NCBI GenBank assembly: GCA_009746045.1
Contig: RPFO01000299.1
Location: forward strand, 434,001-498,000
Direction: 5' to 3'
DNA from: Mesostigma viride
Taxonomy: Eukaryota > Streptophyta > Mesostigmatophyceae > Mesostigmatales > Mesostigmataceae
DNA length: 64,000 nt
Shown here: in pieces, positions 31,125 through 41,792 of the stretch
How the letters are laid out: each line of letters starts with the position of its first letter
How positions within the stretch are numbered: position 1 is the stretch's first letter
Notes under the pieces: generated by a model
Told to the model about the DNA's origin: nothing
Database searches by the model: none
Seen by the model: only the letters and a program-made list of their open reading frames with translations
Program-made: the position numbers and the translations under genes

Positions 31125-32841
31125 CCCTTAATTTGTACTGAGTCCGTTTTCGTGGCGCCAGTTGAACTCGCGCCACTCTAACGGACTGAGTTTGTGGCAG
31201 AACCAGGCGCCGCGCCAAAAATAATTCAACGGTCAAACCTGGGGGGATCGAAAGATCTAGATGTAAGCTTTGCCTGGCACTATTCAGACCGTACTTTGGA
31301 CAACTGGCCAGGGAGATATACTCAATCAAAGCTGGGGGGGTACCATGGTCAAACGGGACCGACGTGAATGAAAATAATTGACGTCCGCGGCTATGGCGGT
31401 GCAGGCAAATGACTGGTACGAGAGCATGGCTTGGAATTTTGAACTCAAATCTTGTAGTAATTATCCTTGAGTGTTATAAAGGTTATATCTCTGGCCGTGA
31501 AGCGTCTGGATGTGCGCAAGTATGTCTCTAGGTTCTAATCGGTGCGGCAGATCCTGTCAGCGGTCAGGCGGTGACAGTGCGTATGCTACCTGTTGTTCGG
31601 CAGCAAACGTCCATATATTTGCGCGTGGATAGACTTGCTACGTTATTCTTGACATGTTTTATTAGCGATGACGGCCAGGAAAGGTTCGAGGCTATGTCCG
31701 TGAGGTGGGAGTGATGGCTCCCGCACAGCAGGTAATCTGCGGTTTCGACCTGGTACGTATTAACGTGTTAGCGTTTATACATTACAGTACCAAGTCGTCC
31801 TATCGTTTATAAACTAGTTGTAGACATGTAATCGATGGTTTTTGCTTGTCGTTTTGTTGCTTCAGTGCTTGTACGCGTTCGCTTGTGATGGTTGGGGAAT
31901 ACCACTATGTCACGCAGATTTTGGACCAGATTTGATTGCTATTAGCTGAGGCTTCAACGAAACCAGTGAAGTAGCGTTTGGTATTGTCTCTAAACATGGT
32001 GGGCTTGATAACGGGATGCTTTTCCCTGCACAGACATAGCGAGACAAGTGGTTTTCTGGCCAGCTCTAGGCATTGCTTCTTGGTTTGCTGGCCCAAGTTA
32101 TCCTTCTGCTTGTGCGTCCATAATGCATGCAAGAAACATGAATGGCCAGGGCCTGCTTGCATGGAAGCATAACCAGGTTAGTTCTTTTGTTTTTTCTATC
32201 ATTGCCAATCATTGGAATTGCTTTACAGTGTGTTGGATGCATTGATAATGTAGCTCCTTGTGAACCCGTTATACGCTTGGTTTGGGGCCTTGGCACAAGC
32301 TTTATACTTGTTGTATAGCATGATGTTGTGACTTTAAAGCTGGAAATGTGTTTGGGAATCCATGTGTGGCCATCTATGATGTTTTGTGCCACGTTGGAAT
32401 TGAATGCCTATACGGTAGTGCTAGCAAGACACCCCAAAATAACTGCACCCGTTATAACGGTCTGAGCTATTTTGGGCTGTATGCTAGCTAGCCTGTGCAG
32501 TTCTATGGCATGTCATGTTGTGAATGCATCTATGGCATGCCTGTGATTATCTTAAACTCCCCTCAAAGGGCCAGGGTCGGCAGATTTTGAGAAATGGTCC
32601 ATATTGCATTATATATCTCTTGAACCCCATATGCACCGTACCCCCTTGGGGGGGGTGCTATTTATAGCAGCTGTGGGGCATAGATATGTGACCAATGACA
32701 TGACCCCAAAGTTATTTGATATAAAAGCATCCTTGGTTCCAAGGGTGGGCCAGAAAATGTTATTTGGCTAGATACTCTCATACTTACTAAGATGCCCATA
32801 CTCAGTCCGTTCTGGCGGTTCCAGTTGACACAATTGAAGGG
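31125..32841. mobile_element. piggyBac-like TTAA element, non-autonomous
   Basis: A 1717 bp block between TTAA at 31121-31124 and TTAA at 32842-32845. It begins CCCTTAATTTGTACTGAGTC and ends GTTGACACAATTGAAGGG, so both ends read CCCTT[A/C]AATT-like inward. CCC ends with a TTAA target duplication are the hallmarks of piggyBac elements. A subterminal ACTCAGTCCGTT motif also occurs near both ends and is itself inverted near 31180. Only short frames (about 60-85 codons) are present and none looks like a transposase. It sits exactly in the TTAA tail of LINE copy A2. Confidence 0.72.
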
Positions 32842-33044
32842 TTAATAGATCATGGAGATGCAGCTAGGTGCCCTGGTGCACCTAGAGCAAGTGTCGTTTA
32901 CATTCCCACCCTTGCAGGATCAAGTAGCTTAGAATGTATTATAGGCCATATGCCCCTTCTCTGGGCTATTATGTGCTACATATACTCGATCCCAACGGAG
33001 TTAATATGTTCCTAATTAACCTAATATGTTAATATGTTCCTTGC

Positions 33045-33225
33045 GTACCAGCTCAGCCTGGCCGGCACCTCCTGACGTGGGCCGGGCCCCACGGTGATGT
33101 TAGACGCCGCAAGGCCCGCACCGGCAAAGAACAGCTATAGTACGGAGGACATGGGGGGCCCAGGCCTCTCCGTGCATGATTTGGAAAAAGATGATGGACA
33201 GGGCCATTAATTGCAAGTGGGCCCA
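33045..33225 (+). mobile_element. Family E LINE copy E1, left part
   Basis: Matches 39355-39520 with short insertions. It is cut at the 11 bp target duplication AAGTGGGCCCA (33215-33225), which recurs at 38715-38725 where E1 resumes. Confidence 0.8.
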
Positions 33226-34501
33226 CTGAGGCGGTGAAGGACATTGCCGCCAAGCCCGCCCCAGCTGGCCTGGCTGGCGATGCTCCTCCCATCCCGACCT
33301 GCATGGGCGGACATCATTGCTTAAGCAGCACACCACCTCCATGCACCATGCACCTCCGCCGTCGCAGCACAGCTCCAGCAGCAGACGCTCGACCTCCGCG
33401 AGGAGGCCGAGCTCGCCAAGCGCAGCCTCAACGTCATCGTCAGGAACTTCGACATGAAGGAAGAAAGGTGAGAATTCCGAGAATTATGCTTACGCGTGCG
33501 TTTGAGAGAGAAATCCTCGATCGCATGGGCCTTATTGATGGTGAGATCGAGCTGGTCGCCCACCGGCCACCGCCTTCCCCGCGCGCGGGGTAAGGCAGGG
33601 GCGCCCCCGCTCCTCCTCACCTTTAAGAACGCGGCGGACAAGATTTCTTTTCTCAGACGCCGCAAGCGGCTCGAGAAGACTCACTTCACCCTTGACGACG
33701 ACTTGACCCTGGCGCAGCAACAACAGCGACGGGAGCTATGGCCGACCTACCTCCAGCTCCGGCAGACCAAGGCGGGGCAACCGGTGTACTGGAAGGGGGC
33801 GGCCATCTACGTCGGCCCTCCCCCTTGCTCCTCACCTTTGACACCATGGCGGATAAGATGGAGTTCCTCAAGCGTCGCAAGCGGCTTGAGGGGACCTCCT
33901 AGTAACACGCTGGACGACGACTTGACCTTGACGCAGCAACATTGAACGGCGACGGGAGCTATGGCCGACCTACCTCCAGCTCCGGCAGACGGCGGGGCAG
34001 AAGCTAGCCGGTCTACTGGAAGGGGGCGGACATCTATGTCGCCCACAAGCCCTGGCAGGCGACCCCTGCCGCCCCAGCCACCCCAGCCACCCCAGCCTAG
34101 GGAATATATAGCAGTATAGTGTAGAAAGCTTATTACCGTGACGTGGCCATGTATTCTGATCAGTGGCCATGTATGCCTACGTGATGGGCCCACACCATGC
34201 AGCCTTTCATTGCAATAGCCGTATAGCAATTTCGAGTCATGCTTTGCCCATGCAGGGAGTTACTCTCTGCTGAGATGCCATGTACCAGCTATATAGCCTT
34301 TCATATATAGTCTTCCACCCCATATATGTCATGCAGGCCTTCTAGGCCCTGACTCCCCAAGCCGCCCTGTGTGAGCTCGATTAGGAGGCATGAACCATCA
34401 TGGCGGTGCATGCAGGTGCACGTACCTTGTGCACCCAGAGCAGGTGATAGTTGTACATCATACACCTGCAGGTTGTCGCCCTGATTGTATTACAAACCCA
34501 T
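33226..34501 (+). mobile_element. Family B LINE copy B5 (5'-truncated)
   Basis: Starts inside ORF1 (GCGGTGAAGGACATTGCCGCC) and runs through a stop near 34099 into a long 3' UTR. It is broken at AACCCAT (34495-34501) by the opposite-strand element B' and resumes at 37759-37835 with stem-loop and tail. It lies inside family E copy E1. Confidence 0.8.
33235..34099 (+). pseudogene. L1 ORF1p-like protein gene, broken (B5)
   Basis: Contains VKDIAAKPAPAGLAGDAPP at the start, LRLREKSSIAWALL-type out-of-frame sequence, and KISFLRRRKRLEKTHFTL near 33640-33700. A second, diverged copy of the RRM-end segment follows (33815-33960: TMADKMEFLKRRKRLEGT type), so the C-terminal region looks partly duplicated. 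Several 4 bp insertions, e.g. CATG near 33300 and ATGC twice near 33340. Confidence 0.7.
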
Positions 34502-35521
34502 CAATTCATCATTCATCGATTAATTAATTAAAATCATAGCTCCGTGCAGGGAGCATATGTAACACATAGCCCTGAGAAGAAAGGGGCATCTATGCATGGG
34601 TTTGTAATACACTCAGGGCGACAACCTGCAGGTGTATGATGTACAACTATCACCTGCTCTGGGTGCACAAGGTGCATGCTCCTGCACCGCCATGATGGCT
34701 CATGCCTCCTCAACGTACATGCGCACACAGGGCGGCTTGAGGAGAGGGCCTAGAAGGCCTGCACTGCATGACATATGGGGTGGAATTAGGTATATGGCTA
34801 GGCTATAGCTGGTGTACACATGGCATCTCAGCAGAGAGTAACTCCCTGCATAGGCATAGCATGGCTGAACTCTTATTAATGCAACATCCATGGGAGGTCC
34901 CATTATAGGCATGGCGTAGCTAAATACTGAAGGCATCATCCATGGGGGCCATTATGGGCGCACATGCGCATGGGCCACATGCTAGGCTAAGCCTGACTAA
35001 TCTACACTACTGGTATATGTTCCCTAGTCTGAGGTGGCAGGACCTCGGTGCCTGCCAGGGCTTGTGGTCAACGTGGATGACCGCCCCCCTCCAGTATACC
35101 GGCTCCGGGCCCCCTGCGCTCTGCCGAAGCTGAAGGTAGGTCGGCCATATAGCTCACGTCGCCGCTGTTGCTGGGCCAGGGTCAAGTCGTCGTCCAGCGT
35201 GAAGCGAGTCTCCGAGAGCTTCTTGTGGCATTTAAGGAACGACAGCTTGTCCGCCATGTACTTAAACGGGTGAGTAGCACGGGTGCAGGGCCAGCCTTAC
35301 CCCGCGCGCGAGGGAGGCGGACAGCCGACATCTGCAGCTCACCAGTGAGTTGCATGCATGGGGGCAAAATGGCGCGCTTAAATGCCTTGAGAAGGCTCGT
35401 GGAGGTCTCACCTGCCGGCTGGTCGAAGTGCTTGACGATGACATTGTGGCTGCGCTCAGTGGGTGATGTCGGCCTCCTCGCGAAGGTCGAGGGCTTGTTG
35501 CTGGATTTGTGCCGCGATGGT

Positions 35522-37002
35522 CAGTGTACAGCCATACGCAATACGCAATCATACGGGGCCCATGGGTATGGTGTATAATACACGCCATACGGGGTATAAT
35601 ACGCAAATCATACGGGGACTCTTGAAAATGCTGTTTTTTGCATGGTTCAGGGGGTTCTTCAACATTCTGACCAATCAGGCATGTTTTCTTTGTGTTCTTG
35701 CAATGCACCACATGCCTATATGTGACACATCATCTCATGACATATCGGCATTACCGTTGCTGCTTACAAGTACAAGCATTGTCCTGTTTGATTATGAAGT
35801 CTCTTAAAAGCACACCATAACAAAGTTGTATGCACAATCAGTGCACACCTGAAAAGGATAATAACACAAGTAGATATGCATGCGCAATGACACTTGCAGA
35901 GGTATAGAGATTGCTGCCACCATTACTGTATGTTGAACTTAAAACCACGTCATCTCTGGCAGCATGGAATTGCTATATACTAGGACTGAAATACAGCACA
36001 CGGTCAGTCGGCCAACTTGCCAAAAGTAATAAGACATTGTGCCAGAAACAGACATCTTGCCTACTCGTGGTAGGCCACCATGCAATATTGATCTACATTA
36101 AGCAAGAATCCATACGGGCTGCCAACAATGTGGCTAGCGTGCAGGATACCATGCATGCCAGCAACCCGACCCAGCTTCCCTAAACCATTAACACATATGG
36201 TACGGTGGCTGGCTAGCAGCAGCCTGCATGGCTAAAGTAAGGCATTTATGTGCATCGCGAGTCACACCAAATACCCTGCAGCCTGCGACGTAATGCCTCC
36301 GGCGGCCTCTTGCACTCGCTCACTCTTGCCTCCTTCGCATACGTAGCGCCCATGATATGGCGGGTGCTAGCCTTGCTCGGGTGGTAGAACCCGAGAATTT
36401 TGCATCCAAAAGTGTGCACGTCACTGAGCTAGTAGTTACCTGTCGGCTGCCCTTTCTTGTTGAGAGTCTGTTCTTTCACGATGTGTGTCCAGACAGTCTC
36501 GAATACGGCCTGCATCTCGTCGGCCCCATTATCATCGTGTTCCATAGACCCACACCATCACCGTCGCTAGCCATGGTGCCTGGATGTCAATTGTGCTACG
36601 ATTAAATGTTAGGTGCCAGATGCGCGCCCTTGTTGGCAGACAACATTAACTTCGTCACCTAACTAATTTCCTCGTCCTTCGTCTCCTAGACCCTAGTCCG
36701 ACACGCAGCAATCTGCAGCAATGCACGTACAGTCGTACATGCACGGCCATGGCCATGCAGCTTGGCACCTGCATCTAGTTCCGGCTCCACGTGCCGTCCA
36801 AAATGATGCCAGAAGCTACTTCGAACGAGGTTCATACGCAAAAAATACGCAAAAAATACGCAAAAAAATACGCAATACGCAAAAAATACGCAAAAAATAC
36901 GCAGTGCGTATTTTTTTTCCCATTTTCATACGGAAATCTTGCGTATGGCATATAATACGCGCCATACGGCGTATTATACGCCGTATGGCTGCATGTTCAC
37001 TG
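35522..37002. mobile_element. hAT-like DNA transposon, non-autonomous
   Basis: A 1481 bp element with a perfect 8 bp target duplication GCGATGGT (35514-35521 and 37003-37010). It starts CAGTGTACAGCCATACG and ends CGTATGGCTGCATGTTCACTG, i.e. imperfect terminal inverted repeats beginning CAGTG. Subterminal regions are packed with ATACGC/GCGTAT words in both orientations (35530-35605 and 36830-36980), as expected for transposase-binding sites. The 8 bp duplication and CAGTG ends fit the hAT superfamily. Internal frames are at most 90 codons and none resembles a transposase. Confidence 0.82.
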
Positions 37003-37751
37003 GCGATGGTGGAGGTGGTGCATGGAGGTGGTGGAGCTGGTGGTATGTTGCTTTCAAAATCAAGTCCCACTGAGGTGGAGGGAACATCACTGGCCGGGCC
37101 AGCACTGGTGCCGGCTGGGCAGCGATGTCCTTCACCGCTTGGGCGGTGAGGCCGGCGGTGTCATGCAAGCACTCAAGGGCGGTGGCGGTGGCTTGAAGGC
37201 GCTGGTCGAGATCGAGGAGCTGGGCTTTGATGTCGGCAGTGGAGGCGGAAATGGCAGTGGAGGTGGAGGCGGCGGTGGTGGAAATGTGAGGAAGTTCAGT
37301 AGCCAGCGTGCCGCCCATTGCTGCCACATCGGCGGCAAGGGGGGTCACGTGCTGCTGAAAGGCTTCCGTAAGGATGGAACGGAGTGTGGGGGCGGAGATG
37401 GATGGAGCCCAGATCTCGCCATCAGAGTGCATGAGAAGGGAGTTGAGAATGGTATGCTGGAGTTCGGGGCGGGTGCACCCGAACAGCTGGCTGATATGTT
37501 GTGCCAGCTGCGGCCGTCCGGGAGGAGGGGGCGTTTGTTGTCGTGGAGATGGAGGCACAGGTCGTAAAGCGAAGCGTAGTCCCCGAAGATGCATGTCATA
37601 GCATCGCTCGGAGGCATGTTGGTCCAGTTGTAATCATCGACCTTGAAAGGCCGGGGCCGAAAGCGCGGTTCTGAGGGGCGTGAAGACCCTCCTGTTTTGT
37701 CGGCTGGGCGAGTGCGTTTAGGGTCAGGCGATGCAGATGGCGAGGCATAAA
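37003..37751 (-). pseudogene. L1 ORF1p-like protein gene, N-terminal and middle part (B')
   Basis: Minus-strand frames 37758-37345 and 37594-36974 give SPSASPDPKRTRP, then FKVDDYNWTNMPP, the helical AFQQHVTPLAADVAAMGGTL segment and TAGLTAQAVKDIAAQPAP. This is the best-preserved middle region of any family B ORF1 in the window. It is cut by the DNA element at 37002; the C-terminal half is at 35024-35513, with frameshifts. Confidence 0.75.
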
Positions 37752-37758
37752 AACCCAT

Positions 37759-38296
37759 AGATGCCCCTTTCTCAGGGCTATGTGTTACATATGCTCCCCA
37801 CGGAGCTATGTTCTTAATTAATAATTAATTAATCTACGTCGACCACAAGCCCTGGCCAGCATGCGACCCCCGCGAGCGCCCCACCGACTCCAGACGCCCC
37901 ATGCATCTTAATAGGGGAACACAGCAGTAGTAGTGTAGAATAGATAGACCGTGGCCATGTACATGTAAGCCTCCTACAGGCTCTATACCAGCTGATTCAC
38001 GAGTCTTATTTAGCCATGTACATGTGTGCCTACGATGTGCCACCCTCCAGATGATGCCTAACTTTATCTAGTTATGCTGTGCCCATGCAGAGAGCTGCTC
38101 TCTGCTGAGATGCCACGCTCTAGCTCTTGTATATTGCTATGCTGATCTTCCCCCCCTATGACGGGCTCCCCTTAGCTGGGTGTTGCCCGAGACTCTGGGG
38201 GGTGCAGGTGCCCTGGTGCACCTAGAGCAAGGCCGGGTCGTTTACATTCCCACCCTCAGTTGCAGGAAGTAGCTTAGAATGTATTTTAGGCCATAT
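37759..38296 (+). mobile_element. End of B5 and family B 3' UTR copy B6
   Basis: 37759-37835 is the B5 terminus: CTCAGGGCTATGTGTTACAT, stem-loop GCTCCCCACGGAGC and an AATTAATTAAT tail. 37836-38296 is the ORF1 end and 3' UTR of another family B copy, cut by repeat R. Confidence 0.78.
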
Positions 38297-38630
38297 CAAG
38301 GAGACAACCACTGAGCGCAGGCCAGAAATCGGGAGAATCCGGACCATGGTAGCTCGAGCCTGCCGTTATCTTGTCCGCGTGTTCGAGTCGTTCAGGATGA
38401 TGAAGATGAATGGAGATGGAAATGTGTATCCTTGTGCATTGAAATTAGGGCTGGCTTACGTGTAGAGCGACTAGATGACCTAGACGGTGGGGCCGGAAAC
38501 AGCATGCTTGATCAGGGCGTGTGTTTCGAGCCTAACTGGCCGGGAGTGTCTAGTGGTGAGCACCATTGCTGCGATCGCTCTCCCACCATTTACGAGGAAA
38601 TACCCGCAAATGGAAAACCACTGAAAAGGT
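38297..38630 (+). repeat. Repeat R, copy 4 (full, ~334 bp)
   Basis: Nearly identical to copy 1, with the 4 bp insertion CTGA near the start (CAACCACTGAGCGC against CAACCAGCGC). It ends CCACTGAAAAGGT and lies inside family B sequence. Confidence 0.82.
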
Positions 38631-38714
38631 CTAGCTATGTTAAGGAGTTATGTTATATATAATTATGTTATATGTTGAATAAAAGGAGTTATGTTCCTAA
38701 TTAATTACTCAATT
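38631..38714 (+). mobile_element. Family B 3' terminus after repeat R
   Basis: Decayed stem-loop remnants (AAAAGGAGTTATGTTCC) and a TAATTAATTA tail that ends at the AAGTGGGCCCA target duplication of copy E1. Confidence 0.6.
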
Positions 38715-38910
38715 AAGTGGGCCCAGGTCAGAAGGACAACGAGCCCCCCCCCGTGGGGAAGCGCCCGCGTGTGCGAACCCACGGAAGGCACGCCCGACAG
38801 CTCCCCTAGTAGGGTAGAGTTGATGTTGATAGCTTTAGATAGACGTACGTAGTATAGGTAGCTGTTGTAGATAGATTAGATCGACCGGTAGGACTGTTTG
38901 CACCCATCCA
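38715..38910 (+). mobile_element. Family E LINE copy E1, right part
   Basis: Resumes E1 after the B5/B6 block: coding end with KRPRVRTHGRHA-type codons, stop, then 3' UTR with GACCGGTAGGACTGTTTGCACCC at 38882-38904, and joins E2 at CATCCATCCATGG. Confidence 0.75.
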
Positions 38911-38939
38911 TCCATGGCACGCTTTACGCCAGTACCGGG

Positions 38940-39595
38940 CCCTGTGGCGCAAGCCCCTGGGCAAGATCGAGAGACAGGACCTGTTCAAGGTCCTCGTCCA
39001 CCCATCCAACCTGGAATATGTGCTACATGATCTCCCAACGGAGACGTGTTATAATTTAATTTAATTTAATTTAAGGTCCTCGTCCGTCCTTCCTGTTCTC
39101 ACGTATGGGGCCGAGACGTGGACCCTCACCGCCGACCTGGCCCGCAAGCTGGACGGCGCGGTCACCAACATGCTGCGTTCCATTTTCAGAGTAGGATATG
39201 CTGCTCATGTCCGCAATGAGGACCTGTACCAGGGCATGCCATATATCACCAGCACCATTAAGCAGCGGCGCCTGCAGCTAGTAGGGCACCTAGCTCGCAC
39301 CAACTCAGCAGGTAGACACCTCACGTGGCCCCCCCGCAGGACTGCGCCCAGCTCATCCTGGCCGGCACCTCCTGACGTGGGCCGGGCCCGCTGATGTTAG
39401 ACGCCGCAAGGCCCGCACCTTCAAAGAACAGCTAGTAGAGGACATGGGGGGCCTAGGCCTCTCCGTGATTTGGAAGAAGATGATGGACAAGGCCAAGTGG
39501 GCCCAGGTCATAGAGGACAACGAGCCCCCCCCTGTGGGGAAGCGCCCGCGTGTGCAAACCCACGGGAGGCATGCCAGACTGCTCCCCTAGGGCAG
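38940..39595 (+). pseudogene. LINE reverse transcriptase C-terminal fragment (E2)
   Basis: Reads LWRKPLGKIERQDLFKVLV before the small insertion and VLTYGAETWTLTADLARKL, then NMLRSIFRVGYAAHVRN and RRLQLVGHLART after it. This is the same C-terminal region as family C (LTYGAEAWTL, RRIAFVGHLART) but a distinct family. The frame is lost near 39310. Catalytic domains are absent. Confidence 0.8.
39000..39067 (+). mobile_element. 68 bp minimal LINE 3'-end insertion
   Basis: Contains AATATGTGCTACATGATCTC, the stem-loop CTCCCAACGGAG and a TTATAATTTAATTTAATT tail of family C type. Flanked by a perfect 13 bp duplication AAGGTCCTCGTCC (38987-38999 and 39068-39080). Confidence 0.92.
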
Positions 39596-39777
39596 CGTGA
39601 TGCTGTTTAGATAGACGTGGCAGTAATGCTGTTAGATAGTGATTGTAGGTAGCTGATATAGATAGATTAGACCGGTAGGACTGTTTGCACCCATCCATCC
39701 ATCCATCGGGGTTAATGCTCCGTGACTCCCCAACGGGAGCACGAGTCTAATTAATTAATTAATTAATCCGCCTCCAT

Positions 39778-40564
39778 CGCCGCTGGCCGAGAAGCTGACA
39801 TCGCTGAACACCACGCTCAACACGGTCAAGGCCCGGGTCTCCAACGTGGAAACCAAGGTCGTCCACAAGCTACAACCACAGTTCACGGCGCTACACACCG
39901 CGGCGCAGGCTTCGGAAACGCATGCTGCACTTGTCTCTCGCCTTAACCCTGGAGGTGGAGGGCAAGTGTGGCGTGCTCATGAAGAAGCTTGAGGCCATCA
40001 CCGCCCACACCGAGGCCCTGGCCACACAGGTCCCAAAGCTAGCGGAGCAGACGGCCACCATTGCCTCCCAGCCACCCCGGCAGGATGCTGGTGACCTCCT
40101 GCTCTCCTATGCGGACCTGCTGCGGTCAGCGACCGCCTCCACCACCGACGCCATCGCCACGAAGCTCCAGGAGCTGGAGGACCACCGCCAGGCCCAGCAA
40201 CGGGAGGTCACCGATCGCGCTCGCCGCGAGTGCCGAGTGGCAGTGCTACGTCGCTTCCCCCAGAAGCCAGGTGAGACGTCAACCTCCCTTGCTGACGAAA
40301 TTGAACCAGCTTCTTACCCTCATGGGCCTGGTAGGTGAGGTAGAACTGCGTGGGTGCCACCGCCTTCCCCACTCACGGGACAAGGCGGCCACCCCACCAG
40401 TCCTGCTCACCTTCCCCTCCCCTGAGGATAAGCAGCGGTGGCCTCTCTCGTCGCAAGCGGTTGCACGACCTCACCTGGACGGCGCTGGATGACGACCTAA
40501 CCCCCGCTCAGCAACAGCAGCGACGCGACCTGTGGCCGGAATACCTCCGCCATAAGCAGGACCC
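39778..40564 (+). pseudogene. L1 ORF1p-like protein gene, broken (A3)
   Basis: Collinear with A1 and A2 from the coiled-coil region (EKLTSLNTTLNTV) to the C-terminal QQQQRRDLWPEYLRHKQ, where B4 cuts it. It has its own small insertions (CTGG near 39949, GCA near 40240, GCG near 40478), which differ from those in A1. Confidence 0.78.
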
Positions 40565-41357
40565 TGGGCTGCTGAGCTCCCCACCATCCCCACCGCCACC
40601 GCCACCCTCCTCGCCTCCACCCCCCCCCCCCTCCGCCTCCACCGACTCCATCACCGCCCAGCTCCGCGACATCGACCAGCGCCTCAAGGATAATGCAATC
40701 GCTATCGAGGTCTTGCAGAACACAGCCGGCCTCACCGCCCAGGCAGTGAAGGACATTGCCGCCAAGCCAGCCCCGGCTGGCCTGGCCGGCGATGCTCCTC
40801 CCATCACGACCTGGGCGGACATGCTTAAGCAACATACCACCTCCACCACCTCCGCCGTCGCAGCCCAGCTCCAGCGGCAGACGCTCGACCTCCGCGAGGA
40901 GGCCGAGCTCGCCAAGCGCAGCCTCAACGTCATTGTCAAGAATCTCAAGATGGAGGAAGGTGAGAATTCCGAGAAGCTTGCGCGTGCTTTTGAGAGAGAA
41001 ATCCTTGATCGCATGGGCCTTACTGGTGAGATCGAGCTGGCCGCCCACCGCCTTCCCCGCGCGCGGGGTAAGGCAGGGCCGCCCCCGCTCCTTCTCACCT
41101 TTAAGACCCCGGCGGACAAGATTTCTTTTCTCAGACGCCGCAAGCGGCTCGAGAAGACTCTCTTCACCCTTGACGACGACTTGACCCTGGCACAGCAACA
41201 ACGGCGACGGGAGCTATGGCAGACCTACCTCCAGCTCCGGCAGACCAAGGCGGGCCAGCCGGTGTACTGGAAGGGGGCGGCCATCTACGTCGGCCACAAG
41301 CCCTGGCAAGCGACCCCCTCGACCACCGCGGCCCCAGCAACTCCAGCCCCAGCCTAG
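40565..41357 (+). CDS. L1 ORF1p-like protein, intact C-terminal part (B4)
   Basis: An open frame of about 263 codons to the natural stop at 41355-41357; the N-terminus is missing through 5' truncation and the frame is entered from A3 sequence. A Pro-rich stretch is followed by a helical region (AQLRDIDQRLKDNAIAIEVL, then LKQHTTSTTSAVAAQLQRQ) with heptad spacing, then an RRM-like domain starting SLNVIVKNLKMEEGENSEKL and including IELAAHRLPRARGK and PLLLTFKTPADKISFLRRRK. The C-terminal domain has FTLDDDLTLAQQQRRRELW and QPVYWKGAAIYVG. Order and motifs match L1 ORF1p (coiled coil, RRM, C-terminal domain). No polymerase follows. Confidence 0.83.
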
Positions 41358-41792
41358 GGGAATACAGCAGTAGTGTAGAATAGTTAGACAGTGGCCTTGT
41401 ACATGCCCGCCTAATACAAGCACTATACCAGCTGAGGCCTAGCCTTTTTAGTCATGTACATGTGTGCCTATGATGTGCCACACTCCAGACGATGCCTAGC
41501 CTTATTTAGTAATGCTGTGCCCATGCAGGGAGTCACTCTCTGCTGAGAAGCCATGCCATAGCTCTTGAATAGCCATGATGATCTTCCCCCTCACAGGCAT
41601 GCTCCCCCCTTACCCGGGCATAGCGTGATAGACCATGAGGGTGCGGGTGCCCTGGTGCACCTAGAGCAAGTGTTGTTTACATTCCCACCCTTGCAGGAAG
41701 TAGCTTAGAATGTATTATAGGCTCATATGCCCCTTCTCAGGGCTATGTGCTACATATACTCCCAACGGAGTTATGTTCCTAATTAATTAATT
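40565..41792 (+). mobile_element. Family B LINE copy B4, youngest copy
   Basis: 5'-truncated, inserted into A3 with a perfect 11 bp target duplication AAGCAGGACCC (40554-40564 and 41793-41803). The ORF1 frame is intact. The 3' end is the stem-loop ACATATACTCCCAACGGAGT (41751-41770) followed by TATGTTCC and an AATTAATTAATT tail. Confidence 0.95.

Larger units (their letters stand above)
27650..33015 (+). mobile_element. Family B LINE copy B3, interrupted by A2
   Basis: The left part runs from the 5' UTR (about 27650) to 29619 in the 3' UTR. The right part resumes at 32846 and ends with the stem-loop and tail (about 32975-33015). The target duplication TAGATCATGG (29610-29619 and 32846-32855) shows A2 inserted in B3. 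Small palindromic insertions lie in both parts, e.g. CTCGATCCC for CTCCC near 32984. Confidence 0.85.
34502..37751 (-). mobile_element. Family B-related LINE B' with a hAT-like insertion
   Basis: Minus-strand element. Its TTAA tail (34518-34535) and stem-loop (TAGCTCCGTGCAGGGAGCA, about 34540-34558) are at the left. The ORF1 end is at about 35020-35513, and the rest of ORF1 continues after the DNA element, at 37003-37751. It inserted in the 3' UTR of B5 (target duplication AACCCAT, 34495-34501 and 37752-37758). Because B5 and B' share this 3' UTR in opposite orientation, 34338-34505 and 34598-34765 form a long inverted repeat. Confidence 0.78.
38911..39768 (+). mobile_element. Family E LINE copy E2 (5'-truncated)
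   Basis: Reverse transcriptase C-terminus, 3' UTR, the A/E-type stem-loop (39715-39746: GCTCCGTGACTCCCCAACGG with GGGAGC) and a TTAA tail. It contains a 68 bp insertion at 39000-39067. Confidence 0.8.
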
